NCBI GenBank assembly: GCA_039881145.1
Contig: JAYKKI010000006.1
Span: 17,708,501 to 17,772,500 of the forward strand
Direction: 5' to 3'
Length of the DNA: 64,000 nt
Source of the DNA: Druceiella hillmani
Lineage: Eukaryota > Arthropoda > Insecta > Lepidoptera > Hepialidae
Below are positions 1-13,549 of this stretch, one piece after another. The notes below the pieces were generated by a model, which searched no databases, had not been told where the DNA came from, and saw only the letters and a list, made by a program, of their open reading frames with translations. Position 1 is the first letter of the stretch. The number at the start of each line of letters is the position of its first letter. The position numbers were made by a program, and so were the translations under genes.

Positions 1-2475
1 CGCATCATGCAGCATTTGCGGGTATTCGGCGAACAGTGCGAAGTGCGCTGCTTTTATTTGACATTGGACCGTTAGTCTGGACAGCTATAGGTTACTGAGG
101 AAGGAAAGGTTACCACGCGCATGTGAGAACACCGCGCATTCTCGATTGTGGTTGTATTTAAATTCATATTTTAAATAAAACACAGTGTGAAAATTAACTT
201 GTGTTTTAAATTAATGTTCCATATTTTTTCAGCACAACCTGCCACAAACATATTTACGCATCATTCGGCGTTCGCGGCTAATCGGTTAGCAGTGCGAAGC
301 GCGCCGCAACGCGCATGTGAGAACACCGCGCATTTTCGATTGTGATTGTTTTTAAATTCAGATTCATTTAAAATACAGAGGAAAAATTAATTTATGTTTT
401 AAAATGATGTTCCTGATTTTTCAAGCACAACCTGCCACAAACAAATGTACGCATCATTCGGCATTCGCGGCTAATCGGTTAGCAGTGCGAAGCGCGCCGC
501 AGTTAGTAGACATTGGCCGTTGGTATTATTTACGTTTGTTATTTTAAATGTTAACAATCCCTCACACATGCTGAGAACATCGCGCATTCTTGTTTATGAT
601 AGTATTTAAATTCATATTTTAAATAAAACACAGTGTGAAAATTACCTTGTCCTTTGAAATAATGGTCCAGATGTTTCGAGCGCAATCCGTCATAAACAAA
701 TTTACGCATCCTGCGGCGTTCGCAAATATTCCGCGGTGAGTACGAAGGCGCCGCAGGTAGTTAACATTAGACCGTTCGTATGTACAGACGTGTTTTACTG
801 AGGAAAGGAAGAATTCCAACAGTATACTGAGAACAACGCGAATTCTCAATTGTGATTATCTTTGAATTCATTTTTATTTAAAACACAGTGTGAAAATTAA
901 TTTGAGTTTCAAAATAATGTTCCAGATGTTCGAGTGCAACCCGCCACTAAGAAATTTACGCGCCATGCGGCGTTCGCGGGTATTCGGCTAACAATGCGAA
1001 GCGCGCTGCATTTATTTGACATTGTACCGTAAGTGTGGACAGTCGTAGGTTACTGCGGAAGGAATACCACGTGCATGTGAGAACACCGCGCATTCTCGAT
1101 TGTGATTGTTTTTAAATTCAAATTCATTTTAAACACAATGTGAAAATTATATTGTGTTTTACAATGATGTTCCAGATGTTTTGAACGCAACTCGCTACAA
1201 TAATTTCACGCATCATGCAGCCTTCGCGCGTGTTCGGCGAACAGTGCAAAGCGCGCCGCAATTAGATGATATTGGACCGTTGGTATGGATAATCGTGTGT
1301 TACTGCGGAAAGAAAGAATCCCACGCGCATGCCACCGGGAATTCTCGATTGTGTATATTTTTAAATTAATTTTTACTTAAAACACAGTGTGAACATTAAT
1401 TTGTATTTTAAAATAATTTTCCAGATGTTTCGAGTGCAATATGCCACAAACACATCTACGAATCGTGCGGCGTTCAATCAGCGCGAATCGCGCCACAGTT
1501 AGTTGAAATTAGATCATCGAAATTTTTAGACGTTTGTTTTTGCGAAAGTAAAAATCCCACGTACCTGCTGAGAACATTGCGCATTCTTGTTTGTGATTGT
1601 TCTTAAATTCATATTTTAAATAAAACACAGTGTGAAAATCATTTGGTTTTTTAAAATGTTGTTCCAGATGTTTTGAGCGGAACCAATCACTAACAAATTT
1701 ACCCATCATTCAGCGTTCGTGTGTATTCCGCGAACAGTGCAAAGCGCGCGGCAACTCGTTGACATTGGACCGTTGGTGTGGACTATATATTATACTAGTA
1801 TTACTGCGGAAGGATAGAATCCCACGCGCCTGCTGAGATCACAACGCATTTTCGATTGTGATTGTTCTTAAATTCATATTTTAAATAAAACACCGTGTGA
1901 AAATTATTTTGTTTCTTAAAATATTGTTCCAGATGTTTCGAGCGCAACCCGCTACAAACAAATTTGGGAAAAGTGGGAAGCGTGCCGCATTTAGTTAAAT
2001 TTTACCGTTCGTGTGTACAGACGTGTGTTACTGAGACAGGAAAGAATCCCACGCGTATGCTGAGAACACCGCGAATTCTCTATTGTGATTGTTTTTAAAT
2101 TCATATTTATTTAAATTACAGTGTGAAAATTATATTATGTTTTAAAATAATGTTCCAGATATTTCGAGTACAACCCGCCACTAACAAATTAACGCATCTT
2201 GCTGCGTTCGCGGGTATTCAGCTAGCAGTGCAAAGCGCGCTGCAGTTAGTTGACATTGGACCGTTGGTGTTGACAGACATTTGTTGCTGCGGAAGTAAAG
2301 AATCCCGCGGGCCTGTTGGGAACACCGCACATTCTCAATTGGCATAGTTTTTCAATTCATATTTTAAATAAAACATGGTGTGAAAATTATTCATTCTTTT
2401 AAAATAAAGTGTGAAAATTAATTTGTGTATTAAAATAAGGTTCCAGCTGCTTCGAGTAATCCGACATAAACATAT
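1..2475. repeat. Tandem satellite, about 250-bp unit, roughly ten copies
   Basis: Diverged head-to-tail units begin near 1, 257, 450, 705, 959, 1209, 1459, 1702, 1966 and 2193, each at a motif like cgcatcatgcggcgttcgcg. Spacings run from about 193 to 264 bp. Each unit has a GC- and CpG-rich half (core gcgaagcgcgccgca, then gacattggaccgttggt, then cccacgcgcatgctgagaac) followed by an AT-rich half (aaattcatattttaaataaaacacagtgtgaaaatta). The unit at 257 lacks about 60 bp after gccgca; the unit at 1966 lacks its first 25-30 bp. The array may continue beyond the left edge. Short open frames at 1154-1369 and 2123-2347 are the same stretch of the unit read through and are not accepted as genes. Confidence 0.9.
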
Positions 2476-2752
2476 TGACTTAAAACTTATATCATTATGA
2501 TGTCATGTCAGGTTACAAATTTCATACGTTTTAGATAATCGAAGAATCATTATTTTACACGTTTATACGTGCTCTGACGTAATGAATAAAACGATAAATA
2601 TAACGTCCATGTGACATCATATTATCCCCACTGATATCAATGTAACATAATAATGATGTAACAATGACTAAATATTACCTGAATATGACTGCGTAGTTAC
2701 AATTTTAGTGAATATTTTGACTAATCCTTACACCAAAATAACGTCATACCAG

Positions 2753-2824
2753 TAATGATTCTCGTACAACTCTGGCGTGATCCTATATACAATAAGATCA
2801 TGCCTGAGTTGTGGGAGAATCGTT
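2753..2824. repeat. Imperfect 34-bp inverted repeat
   Basis: The arms at 2753-2786 and 2791-2824 are near-reverse complements with a few mismatches and a 4-base loop. The arms read aatgattctcgtacaactct and, inverted, aacgattctcccacaactca. It may be the core of a short foldback or MITE relic. Confidence 0.7.
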
Positions 2825-5800
2825 ATTTCTCTCTTACTAGGTAAACATCTGATCTATTGAATGACATGAATGTGACCATTATAACAACCATCTTAACCTT
2901 ATTTATATAAATTTATTTATTATTTTATACTCAAAATGGTATAAATTTATTTATGAAAACTTTACCTGACTATTAAGGAGTAGTTCTAGTTTGCAGTGCA
3001 ATGGAAGATCCACGCCCTGGGTACGCTATCCACCTTGTTACTAACGGGTAACGACTTTGTAATCGTCGTGCAAATCGGCATGTAGCGTCATCTTGTCACT
3101 GGAGAGTAAATGTACCAGTTACAGGTATAATAAGTCGGAATATTAAAAAACAATTTAACATCACGATACTATAACTTCTATATGGCTTTTAGTTTGCATT
3201 TAGAATTTCATGCAATTCTCGTAAATATTTAATCTACAATAACTATGCAAATGAAATGTTATGATAGTTCGTTATTGAATCCAAAAATATATATAGAGTC
3301 AGTGCTATATTTTACGTCTTCACAACCTCATTCATTTCGCAAATGATATGAAATAATTTGGGCCGTTAGACAATCTTAGCACTATTAAAGTTGAAAATTA
3401 TACGTCACATATACTTATAATTAAAAGTGAGGAAAAAACTAAATTTAAAAAAAAAATTAACGGACTTCAATATAGAGGTAAATGTCTCCACCTGCACCAT
3501 TTAAAATAACGAAAAAAATAATAAATAAAAATACGATTAACTAAAAAGGAAGAAATAATTGATACTATAATATACACAAAATCAGTCGAAAATCCAAAAC
3601 AAAAGTTGGTATGTACTAACCTAAATTGGTGTGTTAACTTATTTTTCCGAGTTAGGTGTCAGCTAAGGCATATGAAACGTATATACCAAAACAAAAAAAA
3701 TTTGTCTTAAAATTTTATTTTATGAATATTATAATACTTATTATTACTTTCCTTTTACTTAATCATATTGTTATTTATCTCGTTATTTTACGGGTTTTTT
3801 AAATAGGTTCCTACCTACATTTTGATGTGGGTTTCATTTTTTTAATTTGTTTTTATTATGGAAATTATTCGAATAAAATTTTAACATTTATTACATTTTG
3901 TGCTATGCTTAATAATGAAAACCATTCACTGTTATTCTTATTTCGCATGTAGTACAGTTATTATGACTTCAGTGATTATATTTTATTTGTTAAATTAATA
4001 AACATATAAACAATATAGGAAAATACAAATAGATTTGTTCATGTTAATTCAGCATAAATACTGACGTTATCCCCTGTTCGCTGGACGAGGATGACGCCCA
4101 ACAATAAATTGTTCGGTGAATCAAATAATATTGAATCGGAGGCTCTACACAATAAAATCAAAATTAAATGGTGTGAGGAGGAGGGCGTCTTTCGTCGTTG
4201 ACTATTGTCTGATATGAAAAGGCTCTTCTTTCTAAACAATTTTAAGATCACAGATTTCGCTGTATCCCCATTGTCTCGATCTTGAAACTTGTTGAAGATT
4301 AATTAATTTCTTTGCCGTGTATTTGATTCATTACAGATTCGAAAACAACGAGTGCTTATTATATTTTATGGCCAGTAAATAAATATGTCAATAAAAATCT
4401 CAAAAACTGCCAAAAATCAATGTTTCAGTTTTATTCCCGATTTAAATAGTATTTACATAAATATTGATACGATATGCGTTTAAGCAGCACATTTTTTTTC
4501 GGTACGAATAAATTAATAAAAAAATTTAGAAAGATGTAATGATTTTCGTAATACCTTATATCTTTCCCAAAACAAGGCATTGCAAAATCTGTCCGTGTTG
4601 TTTAAGGAAGGGAACGCTACGAATAAGATTAGAGGAAAATCATCTTCCTCCAACCATGTTACATCTTCCAGGTCAACTTTATGAATCCAACTAACAAAAT
4701 GAAGTGCAAAACAAACTAGATTTATATACGATTCCGTTCAATCCTAATTAGTACAAGATTTGTGATTTAACATATTTCTCTATTGCTCAATCAATGAACC
4801 ATCCTCGGTCCGAGAGTCAACGTTATTTAGATACTGAAAATGTGATGCAGATGATTGAAAGGAAGAGAAGGAAATTCAGGTTTTCTACTCATCTTATTGG
4901 TTAGTATTCATTCGTATCCTTAATATAATTAAAATATTTATTTAAGTCGATGTTTTAAATACTTTATTTGGATGAATGTGGCCTCAATCTCGCCTTAAAG
5001 TCTTATTGATTGTAACGTTATTAATATTTCATAAACAGCCTAAAGACAGTTACAAATTTAACGACTGCGTCGATCAACTCGGCACTCGAGTAATGTTTAA
5101 TTTTTCTTATTAAAAAATCTATCTGCCTGTTATGAATCGTTCTGTAACTTACTACGTAACACATAAAGCATAGTTTAGAGTAGTGCTTGTATACGTGCCA
5201 ATCGATGCAAATTTGTGTTCAGTGATGGCCTTTCAATTAAGTAGCATGATTTAACTTCTTTAAATAGTGCAACCAATTATATCAATAATTATTTTTTAGA
5301 AATACCATATTACAGATAATTTATTTGTAACTTTGTATTGTATTTGTCAAATATTATTTTTCTTGAAGGTATCTGTTTTATCTCAACAAACAGCAAAATG
5401 AAAGATGTTTTTAAAATAAAGGAAAAAAATGACACTTGAAAGTGATTCGTCCAATAGTTTGAAATCTGCATATGAGCAATCTAAAAAGACGAAACCGTTT
5501 ATATTTATCTTCAGCCATTAGAATACTTTGAAAAATGTACGTATAGAGGGCTCAGATTTCTTTTTCTATTAAACTTAACTTTTTTTTCAAATATGTCTTT
5601 AAGTTTACTCTTCAAAGAGGCCACTATTATTGTGAGGCTGTCAATATTAATAAAAAACGACTATGAAAAGACAGTAACTATTAAAAACGATTCATATTTA
5701 TAGTAAGCTTAATTTTAATTTACTTCAAGTGTCCCCTATAATAAATAGTGAGACATTTTTTTTCAAATTCACATTTCTACATTCGTCTGAAATACCGTAC

Positions 5801-6269
5801 CCCGGTATCAGTTTCGTATAAGGTTTATAATGGTTTTGTACAGGAAAGTTAAAATTGATGTACTTACGTTAAAACGAAATTGTCACTTAATAAACATGAT
5901 AGCAAATGTCAAAATTAGCATAAACTCAAAACTAATTGGTATACGAATGGAAAATTAACCTAGTAATAGTTGCGCTTTGAAAATTAGCGAGCTTTGAATG
6001 TGCCTACGATTTGTTAGTTTGCTATGTTTGTAAATTAAAAGCTAATAAATATTTATGAATAACTTCAAGAGAAGAAAATAACTGCAATTACTTGTGTAAA
6101 CTTACACATCAAATCAAGTAAGCAAATATTAGTATTGAATAAGTTCTAGTCTTTGAAGCGAAATTATTTGCCTAAACGAAAAGTATAAATTGGTTTAGGC
6201 AGCATCACAAAAATAGGCTAAAGAATTAAAATTGCTTACGTATAATGGCACTTTTTTAAAATGAAAGGA

Positions 6270-6323
6270 ATACATATTTACCCCATTCAATATATACATA
6301 TATTGAATGGGGTAAATATGTAT
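6270..6323. repeat. Perfect 26-bp palindrome
   Basis: The arms at 6270-6295 and 6298-6323 are exact reverse complements, separated by two bases (ac). The stem holds taccccattcaatatat. Perfect identity in otherwise diverged DNA suggests a recent origin or continued correction. Confidence 0.9.
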
Positions 6324-8094
6324 TTCTTATATATAAATGTACCAACTAATCCATGAAACTCAAACATCGACAGGCTCTTCGAAAAAGAACCCACTTAATA
6401 CTGACAAGTAAAGCAGAAAACAGTGAACGAATATCACTATCATTTGACAGTTTATTTCTGTTTATTTAAGAGGCCATATATTAAAAATCTATAAATTTAT
6501 TACGTAGTTCGTTGGGTTTTTATTTTAATTTTTATTTCTTATCAACAAACAATTCTCTACACATTTGTGAATATGGTTTTGTTTCATTTTGCCTTGTGCT
6601 CACAAATTGTGATTTTAGCTTTGCTTTTCATGATTGAAGATATTTGTTACATTTCTATAACGTCCGGTTAATTTTCACGTAAAAATTATATTGTCTTGAT
6701 TTTTGAAATTGTTTGTGTGAAAACAATTTTACTTTGAGAGTAATTTGATCAAAATCGTCGTTTCGAATTTAAATATAGTTTCTTAACATTTTGTATTCAA
6801 TTTAATACACAGGAACATTTGTACGAATAACAAACACGTCGTTTGTTGTATCCAGTTTGTGAGAATTAGAAAACCGAGTGTCAACGCGCGCTGAGAGTTG
6901 AAAATCAAATGTCGCAAAGGAGACACCGTATAAAAAATATTTGTATTTATTTTCGATTTAATCTTAAAAATCTCATTAATAAACATTTCCTCTTCAATTT
7001 CATTTTACAGGGAAGTACTTCAAAAATATTTATTTTTACGTAACCACGTAATTCAATTATTTATTCTTGTAAAATTTCATGACAATCGATCACAGACAAA
7101 TAGAGCAATAGTGCTATAACTTACGGATGCATAAAAAGATGTGGCAAAATTATAACAATTCTTTTTCTACTGACAGGCTACAAAACCTTAAAGAGCTGTC
7201 AGATATCACACGCAACGATAAAAGCGATCCGGTGATAATATTTTTTTAGAATAGAACGTAAAATAAAAGTATTTACAAGCAGGCAACGAAAGACAAACAA
7301 TAAGTAAACATGTATCTATGTGTAAATTTATTGCTTTAAATGAAACAACATTTAAGTGGATTTGAACAAAGTTTTCATTTAAGTTCTTGCCATTTATACC
7401 AAATTTTTACACTTATTTGGAATATCTTTATTGTTAACATAATTTAAAATATCTACAAATTTTTTTTATTTTTTGCAAGGATAGTTATAAAAATTAAATG
7501 ACTTGGAACTTGCAAACACGATGAGACGAACTAACTTTAGTAGATCAAAGCAAAAGGTATCTGACCCATCGAGTAAGTATAAATGCCACCTACATTTCAT
7601 GTGAGTGTTTCGTCAGCACAAGAAGAAATAACTTTTTTGTCAAAAATATAGGGTACATATATGCACGATTGACAAACCAGGTACCAACCGCCAATCACTT
7701 CGACATGTAAACCATTATAAGATCGTTTTCCTCCAAAATTTTAACGTTTCTAATATATATCATAAAGCTGTATCCCTAGGAGTCAAAGTTTGGATGAAGA
7801 ATACATAAAGTATCAGCTCCACCCCGCAAAACCACTCGTCATTCAGTTCTCATTTTGACAGCCATGTTACTAATCTGGGTACATGAACAGGTTAGTTTAA
7901 ATCCATTCAAAAATAATGTTCATTTTGTGTTTATTCATTGGTATTATTATTTCAAGTGGTTATCTACTGACCCAAGAGCTTAATGTCAAAAATCTTCCTC
8001 AGCTGGTTTGGGACTGATGCGTTCATTCTCTTTTAACACTTTATTTTTTTAAACTTAATATTCTAATTAATACATTTCTGAACTGGAGAGAATT

Positions 8095-8300
8095 ACCTCA
8101 AAACATTCTGTGTACTTTTTAGGGTTCCATATTTCGAAACAAAAAAAATGTACACCTTCATATATTTATTAACGCATCCGTATGTCCGTGTCTCACAGTT
8201 GTTTTTATCAAAAACTCTTGGGAATAGAAAGTTGAAATTTGACGTAGTAATGGATTGAAGAAACATGTGGGATATTTCTCAATAGTAAAAACTAAAAATA
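8095..8300 (+). repeat. Lepidoptera-type interspersed repeat relic
   Basis: The order agggttccatatttcgaaac, cgcatccgtatgtccgtgtc, agaaagttgaaatttgac and gatatttctc...aaaactaaaaa follows a common lepidopteran interspersed element that starts with a 'ggttcc(g)ta' box, has a run of 'ccgtc/tgtc' and continues with 'cagttgaaattt'. This copy is diverged and non-coding. The match rests on memory of the consensus, not on a search. A second copy lies near 61.47 kb. Confidence 0.55.
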
Positions 8301-9835
8301 TATTTATTTATGAATCTTGGAGGCGGTAAGTATATAAACAAGGTAGGGTCGAAGTGAGGTTAGTATATAAACAAAAAAATTGTTTTCAATCGTCTTGGGT
8401 TAAATATTAAAAATAGCTTAAATCGATTCATAATTATAAAATTTGAGTTAATTCAGAGACTTTATTAGAAATGTTCTTCATGGTCACTACCAGTTCTAGA
8501 AGCAGTCGTGCTCATAATCAAATCGCCAATATGTACAGTATACCATATATATTACAAAACAGATAATGTTCTGTGACTTAGTATATATATCCATTTTGCT
8601 TTCAACTTTCATCTAGTATACATCCTCGTCGTCAGATGTGACTTGAGTGATAATACGTTGGTATCATGTTGGATTAGAGACATATCTCCAGATAAGTCTC
8701 TAAAAATTGTAAAAATTATAATTCTATGAGAAAATGAAATCATCGTCAGAGGTTAAAATAATTTTTGCCTTAAAAGACCACCACGAGGCGAAGTTGACGG
8801 TATAAATTACTCATAATTCCTGATCTTCTGGGCAAAGTAGTCAAGAATCGATTAATTTTTTTCTGTTAAAAGAAAAATATTTTGCGATCTGAAAAGGCTG
8901 TCGAGTATTAAAAAAGGGAATAATTTCTATGCAATAATATTTATTGCATAATTTTCTAAATTAAAATTGTAAAAAGTTAAGGTCTTTTATTTGCTAATGG
9001 ATGGCTCTTCGTAATATACCTTTCAACAACAGACACGATAATTTTCAATTGTTTCAGAGACGCTTCTCCATGCTCCTCCCCATTCTTATCATCTTCGTAC
9101 GAGATGGTTCAATGAGGTTGAGAATAAAAGGACATATACCTCATCACATCTAGCTGTTGACATAATTTTGTGGCAAGCTTATTCAGCTATACATAATTTT
9201 ACAACCATTTAAGTATACCTTGATTTTTCAACATTTTTCTCCAACTACAATTAAACTAATTAGAAATGGGACTTTTCATTTGTTAAAATTAAAATATTTG
9301 TGATCAAATTCATCAAAAATGTCGTCTCTATTTGTCTATAATTATCGTTATTTTTAACTGCCATTTTTGGTTTAATTTTGCTTATTTAATATGTTATGAA
9401 GAATAAGGTAGATCCAATACCATTTTATAAGGAACTCGCTTCACAAACTAATTGACGGTTTATTTGTATATTCAATCACCCAGGTCGGATCTTTACAACT
9501 AAACATGACATTAAAAATTACTTTCCAAGCTGATCAATGGATCTTTTTTCACAGCGATGAAATTTTCTTAAACTTAGACGATTTAGAGTAATGGAAGTCT
9601 TTTTGTCCGTTTACCCAACAGCAAAATAATAAAACATTTAACAAAAACAATGTAAAGTTTATTAGACAATCTTTTGTAAGTCTATTAAAAATAATAAAAA
9701 CTGCAAAAGTTATTGAAAGCCGTCCATTACGAATCAGATTTGGATGGAAGAAATTAAATTTCAAATTACATTACAAAAACATGGAATTAATTTGATCAAA
9801 TTAAAGCCACTCTGAGCACAGTTAAATGAAGAGCG
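8301..9835. other. AT-rich intergenic DNA, nothing recognised
   Basis: No conserved frame, RNA gene or repeat family is visible. The minus-strand open frame at 9549-9764 is short and without motif. Confidence 0.55.
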
Positions 9836-9837
9836 GG

Positions 9838-9907
9838 CAGTTAAATCAAGAGCGCGTGAGCTGGTGGGTCGATGCATTCGGTGCATCGAATAGAGCTCAC
9901 GCGATCT
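9838..9907. other. GC-rich nested hairpin with ttcgg loop
   Basis: A 9-bp stem gcgtgagct/agctcacgc encloses a second stem cgatgca/tgcatcg closed by a ttcgg loop. It sits in a small GC-rich island inside AT-rich DNA. Just before it, gttaaatgaagagcg and gttaaatcaagagcg form a short direct repeat. It could be a structured RNA or a foldback relic; nothing else supports either. Confidence 0.6.
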
Positions 9908-10617
9908 CTTCTTGGACGACCTTGGAGAAAAATCCAATATTTACATATTTGAGCACTTGATTCCATAATTTTCACATTTATCAATAATTGTTAATACATT
10001 TATAGCATCCAATTGTGTTTTAAAAGGCCGTGGACCGTATCGAATAAGAAAAAGTTTTTTTTCGATTATAATTATTTCATAACTACTAGTTGTGCCTATG
10101 AATTCGTTCGCATGAAATTCGGGTTAAGAAAATTAATTGGAGTTTTTTTTATTCTCATATGTGGCTCTTGGCTATAAACAATTACCATACTAATTCATCA
10201 AAAACTGTTCAGTAGGTTTTGAGTGATTAATAAACAGATTGCCATACAGATAGATATAAAGAGGTATTCTGGCTCCTATTATCATTATTTATGCTATCAA
10301 TCAGTTTTTAAAATATTTTCACTCTGTTAAAATTTTATTATATATATACTAAATTTTAATTAAAAGTGTTCACTAAAAGCTATTTGTACCAAGTTTTGAT
10401 GGAAATAAACAATTGCGAAAATAGAACACTCCTTCTCGGAACAAGAGAAAGGTAAACTCAAAAGGACTGCAGTGAAAATATTTTTTCAATAAAATGAAAA
10501 ATCATCATTTATTACTTCCTGTCATGCTTAAGTGTCTTTTACTGTAAGTAGACCAGAATCAGTCAGTGCGGAACTTAAATTTTTCTGGAATATCGGAAAT
10601 TATAATAATTATATTTA

Positions 10618-10853
10618 TTGAATATATTTGGCGTTAATTTTGTAGAAATTCATTATTCACAATTAAATGAAACTACATGATGTAGTATGATTTCTACTTT
10701 CTTTAATTTCTTTAGCATCTTTGCTAATATCCCACCTGAGTTGTTGTAATACAACGAAACCTAGGTCGTGGTAAAGAAATTGAAGAAAGTAGAAATAATA
10801 CTACAACACGTAGTTTCATTTAATTGTGAATAATTACATTTATAAAATTTTGA
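10618..10853. mobile_element. MITE-like foldback element, copy 1
   Basis: The left half contains ttggcgttaattttgtagaa, then attcacaattaaatgaaact and ttctactttctttaatttct. The right half returns the same stretch inverted (gaaattgaagaaagtagaaa, agtttcatttaattgtgaat), giving arms of about 100 bp around a centre with cctaggt and caacgaaacc. The same sequence recurs at 25.27, 42.00 and 51.72 kb, so it is an interspersed family. There is no coding capacity, so it is likely a non-autonomous DNA element. Confidence 0.75.
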
Positions 10854-11940
10854 ATACAGTACGATGTTTATCAACTTTGTACGTAGCAAAAAAATTACAG
10901 TTTAGTCTGCTGAAACAAATAACTTCGGAATGGTGTCAAAAGGTGCTTGAAATGTCTCTTGTAAATAATAACACGGGCCCGTCTTTCGCGAACTTCCTAA
11001 CTAATTTTACTAGTCTGTTAATAAAACAGTTGCTTGTAAAATAAAGTTTCAAGAATATCGACGTACATTGGTTTTATACGCCGACACTGAATACATTACA
11101 TGGGTTTACAATATGTTAGCTTGTAACAAAAATTAAGCCAAAAGTATCTTCTTTTATTATTCAGTATCTACATCCTATCTACGCAAAGAATTACCAAGAC
11201 CAAATATAAAATCCACTTTATTCACATCGATATAGAAAAGTGTTTGTGCCCCCTGTGTTTAATATTACTAAACGTTATTATTTATATCAGTTTTAATAAA
11301 AATAATAATTGTACAAACAATTGAAATAAATTCACATTGTTTAATTTTTCGAAACACAAACAACACAATCGCTGTACGCGTTCGGAAATCTACTACCAGC
11401 TTCCAAACTATATTACTGATATCACTGAAAGTATGCCTTCATTACTAAAGGTATAGTATGAGTTTCTAGTTCATTTTGAAACGTAAAAACTGACAAACTA
11501 TGCGAATTTCATCCGAGACAACTTCTCAACCCTTAATTCTCAGATCTAGCGTGAAATTAGAACCAAATGATTTCATACCATGTCTTAAGAAATTCTACTC
11601 CAGTTGTAACGTATTTAAATGCAATTTAGTTAGAAAGAGGGATGAAAAAATTATCTAGCAAATAAATGTAGCAAGAACGACAACCTGCAGATGTTTCCAA
11701 CAGGTAAATATATATCAAATTCGGTTTGAAAAATTAATACAGATTTTCCGTAATTAAGTAATTGAAGGTACGAGTATTATTGAATTATCATATTTGGCAT
11801 TATGAGTTTATAGAGTTCACCACGTCTGTGGTTACATATCAAAGGGCTGACAGAGAGCTGGTGACACACGCTGTCAACTAGTTTTATATCTCGTTTTTAA
11901 CATATTATCACTTTCTGGTCTATCTAGTAATGTTTGTTTT
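10854..11940. other. AT-rich intergenic DNA, nothing recognised
   Basis: No gene-like stretch is visible. The open frame at 10,826-11,044 begins inside the MITE arm and has no motif. Confidence 0.5.
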
Positions 11941-11995
11941 AACATAGAAAGTTGGTACCATAAACCCGAAGGATTTTACCTATTCTCATGAAAAC

Positions 11996-12118
<123 letters not shown>

Positions 12119-12925
12119 AGCTTTGCTTGAGCAAAAATGGACCGTCACTGCGTTTTGTCTTATTAAATTTTTGTATAATAATTATTTACCGTTAATTATT
12201 TTATAAAAGCGAAGAATAAGAATGCCCGTTTTATCAAAATGGGCGTTCTTATTTCTTTTCTGAGTTCAAAGATAAATTGTATGCCGCTAATTTTAATTAT
12301 TTCGAAATAACTAAACAAATTTTAATCCCCATTTCCATATGTCTAGAGACTGAACTCCCGAAATACCTATCTTAGCTAGCAGTAAGAAGCTAATAGAAAC
12401 ATAGGTGCGAAATTTAAAGTTTGTAGACCTTACAGTTCTGGAAATTTCGTGATGAATCGGCCAGTAAGTCACATTTAGCTTTTACATATTTACGTTATAC
12501 GTCTAATGTTAAGAAAATATTTATAAGTAAAAATACAATGCAAAAATATTCTATACCAAGCCTCTATGGAGTGAAGTAAAAACAACTTCATGTCATGTGA
12601 TCATTTACGATCAATTAGTTTCAGTCATCGTCGTAGATAGTATTAAATTATATTACTTACGTATCGTTAATTTATTAAAAATACATAATTTCACAAATTT
12701 AGATGGTCCTCAATGAAAATATTCACATGTTGATATAACCGGAACTATCAAGAAGTGTTCTGTCGATATTTTGTTGGGTGTTGGTTATGTTAAGAACAAT
12801 ATTTATATAAAATAAGCAACATTGCTTATTTTTTTACAGTATGAAGAAAATAATAACTAATTTGTTTTCTAACATAGAAAGTTGGTACCATAAACCCGAA
12901 GGATTTTACCTAATCTCATGAAAAA

Positions 12926-12928
12926 TAT

Positions 12929-12981
<53 letters not shown>
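12926..12981. repeat. (CA)n-(TA)n microsatellite
   Basis: A run of CA followed by TA at the position equivalent to the TA tract of the other direct-repeat copy, showing that this tract changes type and length between copies. Confidence 0.9.
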
Positions 12982-12982
<1 letters not shown>

Positions 12983-13549
12983 CAGCTTCGCTTGAGCAAA
13001 AAGGGACCGTCACTGCGTTTTGTCTTATTCGATTTTTGTATAATAATTATTTACCGTTAATTATTTTATAAAAGCGAAGAATAAGAACATTATTTTATTT
13101 CTTCTCTGAGTTCAAATATAAATTGTATGCCGCTAATTTTAATTATTTCGAAATAACTATATATTATTTCGAAATAATTTTAACCCCCATTTCCGATCAA
13201 GACTGACTTGATCGTTCGGGTTATATCAACATATGAATATTTTCATTGAGGACCATCTAAATTCGTGAAATTATGTATTTTTAATAAATTAACGATACGT
13301 AAGTAATATAATTTAATACTATCTACGGCGATGACTGAAACTATTTGATCGTAAACGATCACATGACATGAAGTTGTTTTTACTTCACTCCATAGAGGTT
13401 TGGTATAGAATATTTTTGCATTGTATTTTTACTTATAAATATTTTCTTAACATTAGACGTATAAGGTAAATATGTAAAAGCTAAATGTGACTTACTGGCT
13501 GATTCATCACGAAATTTCCGGAACTGTAAGGTCTACAAACTTTAAATTT

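Larger units (their letters stand above)
2476..8090. other. AT-rich intergenic DNA, no gene seen
   Basis: I see no conserved coding stretch on either strand. Short open frames such as 4039-4251 and 6783-6986 (both minus) have no recognisable motif and composition like the surroundings. The only structures that stand out are two inverted repeats, listed separately. Confidence 0.6.
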
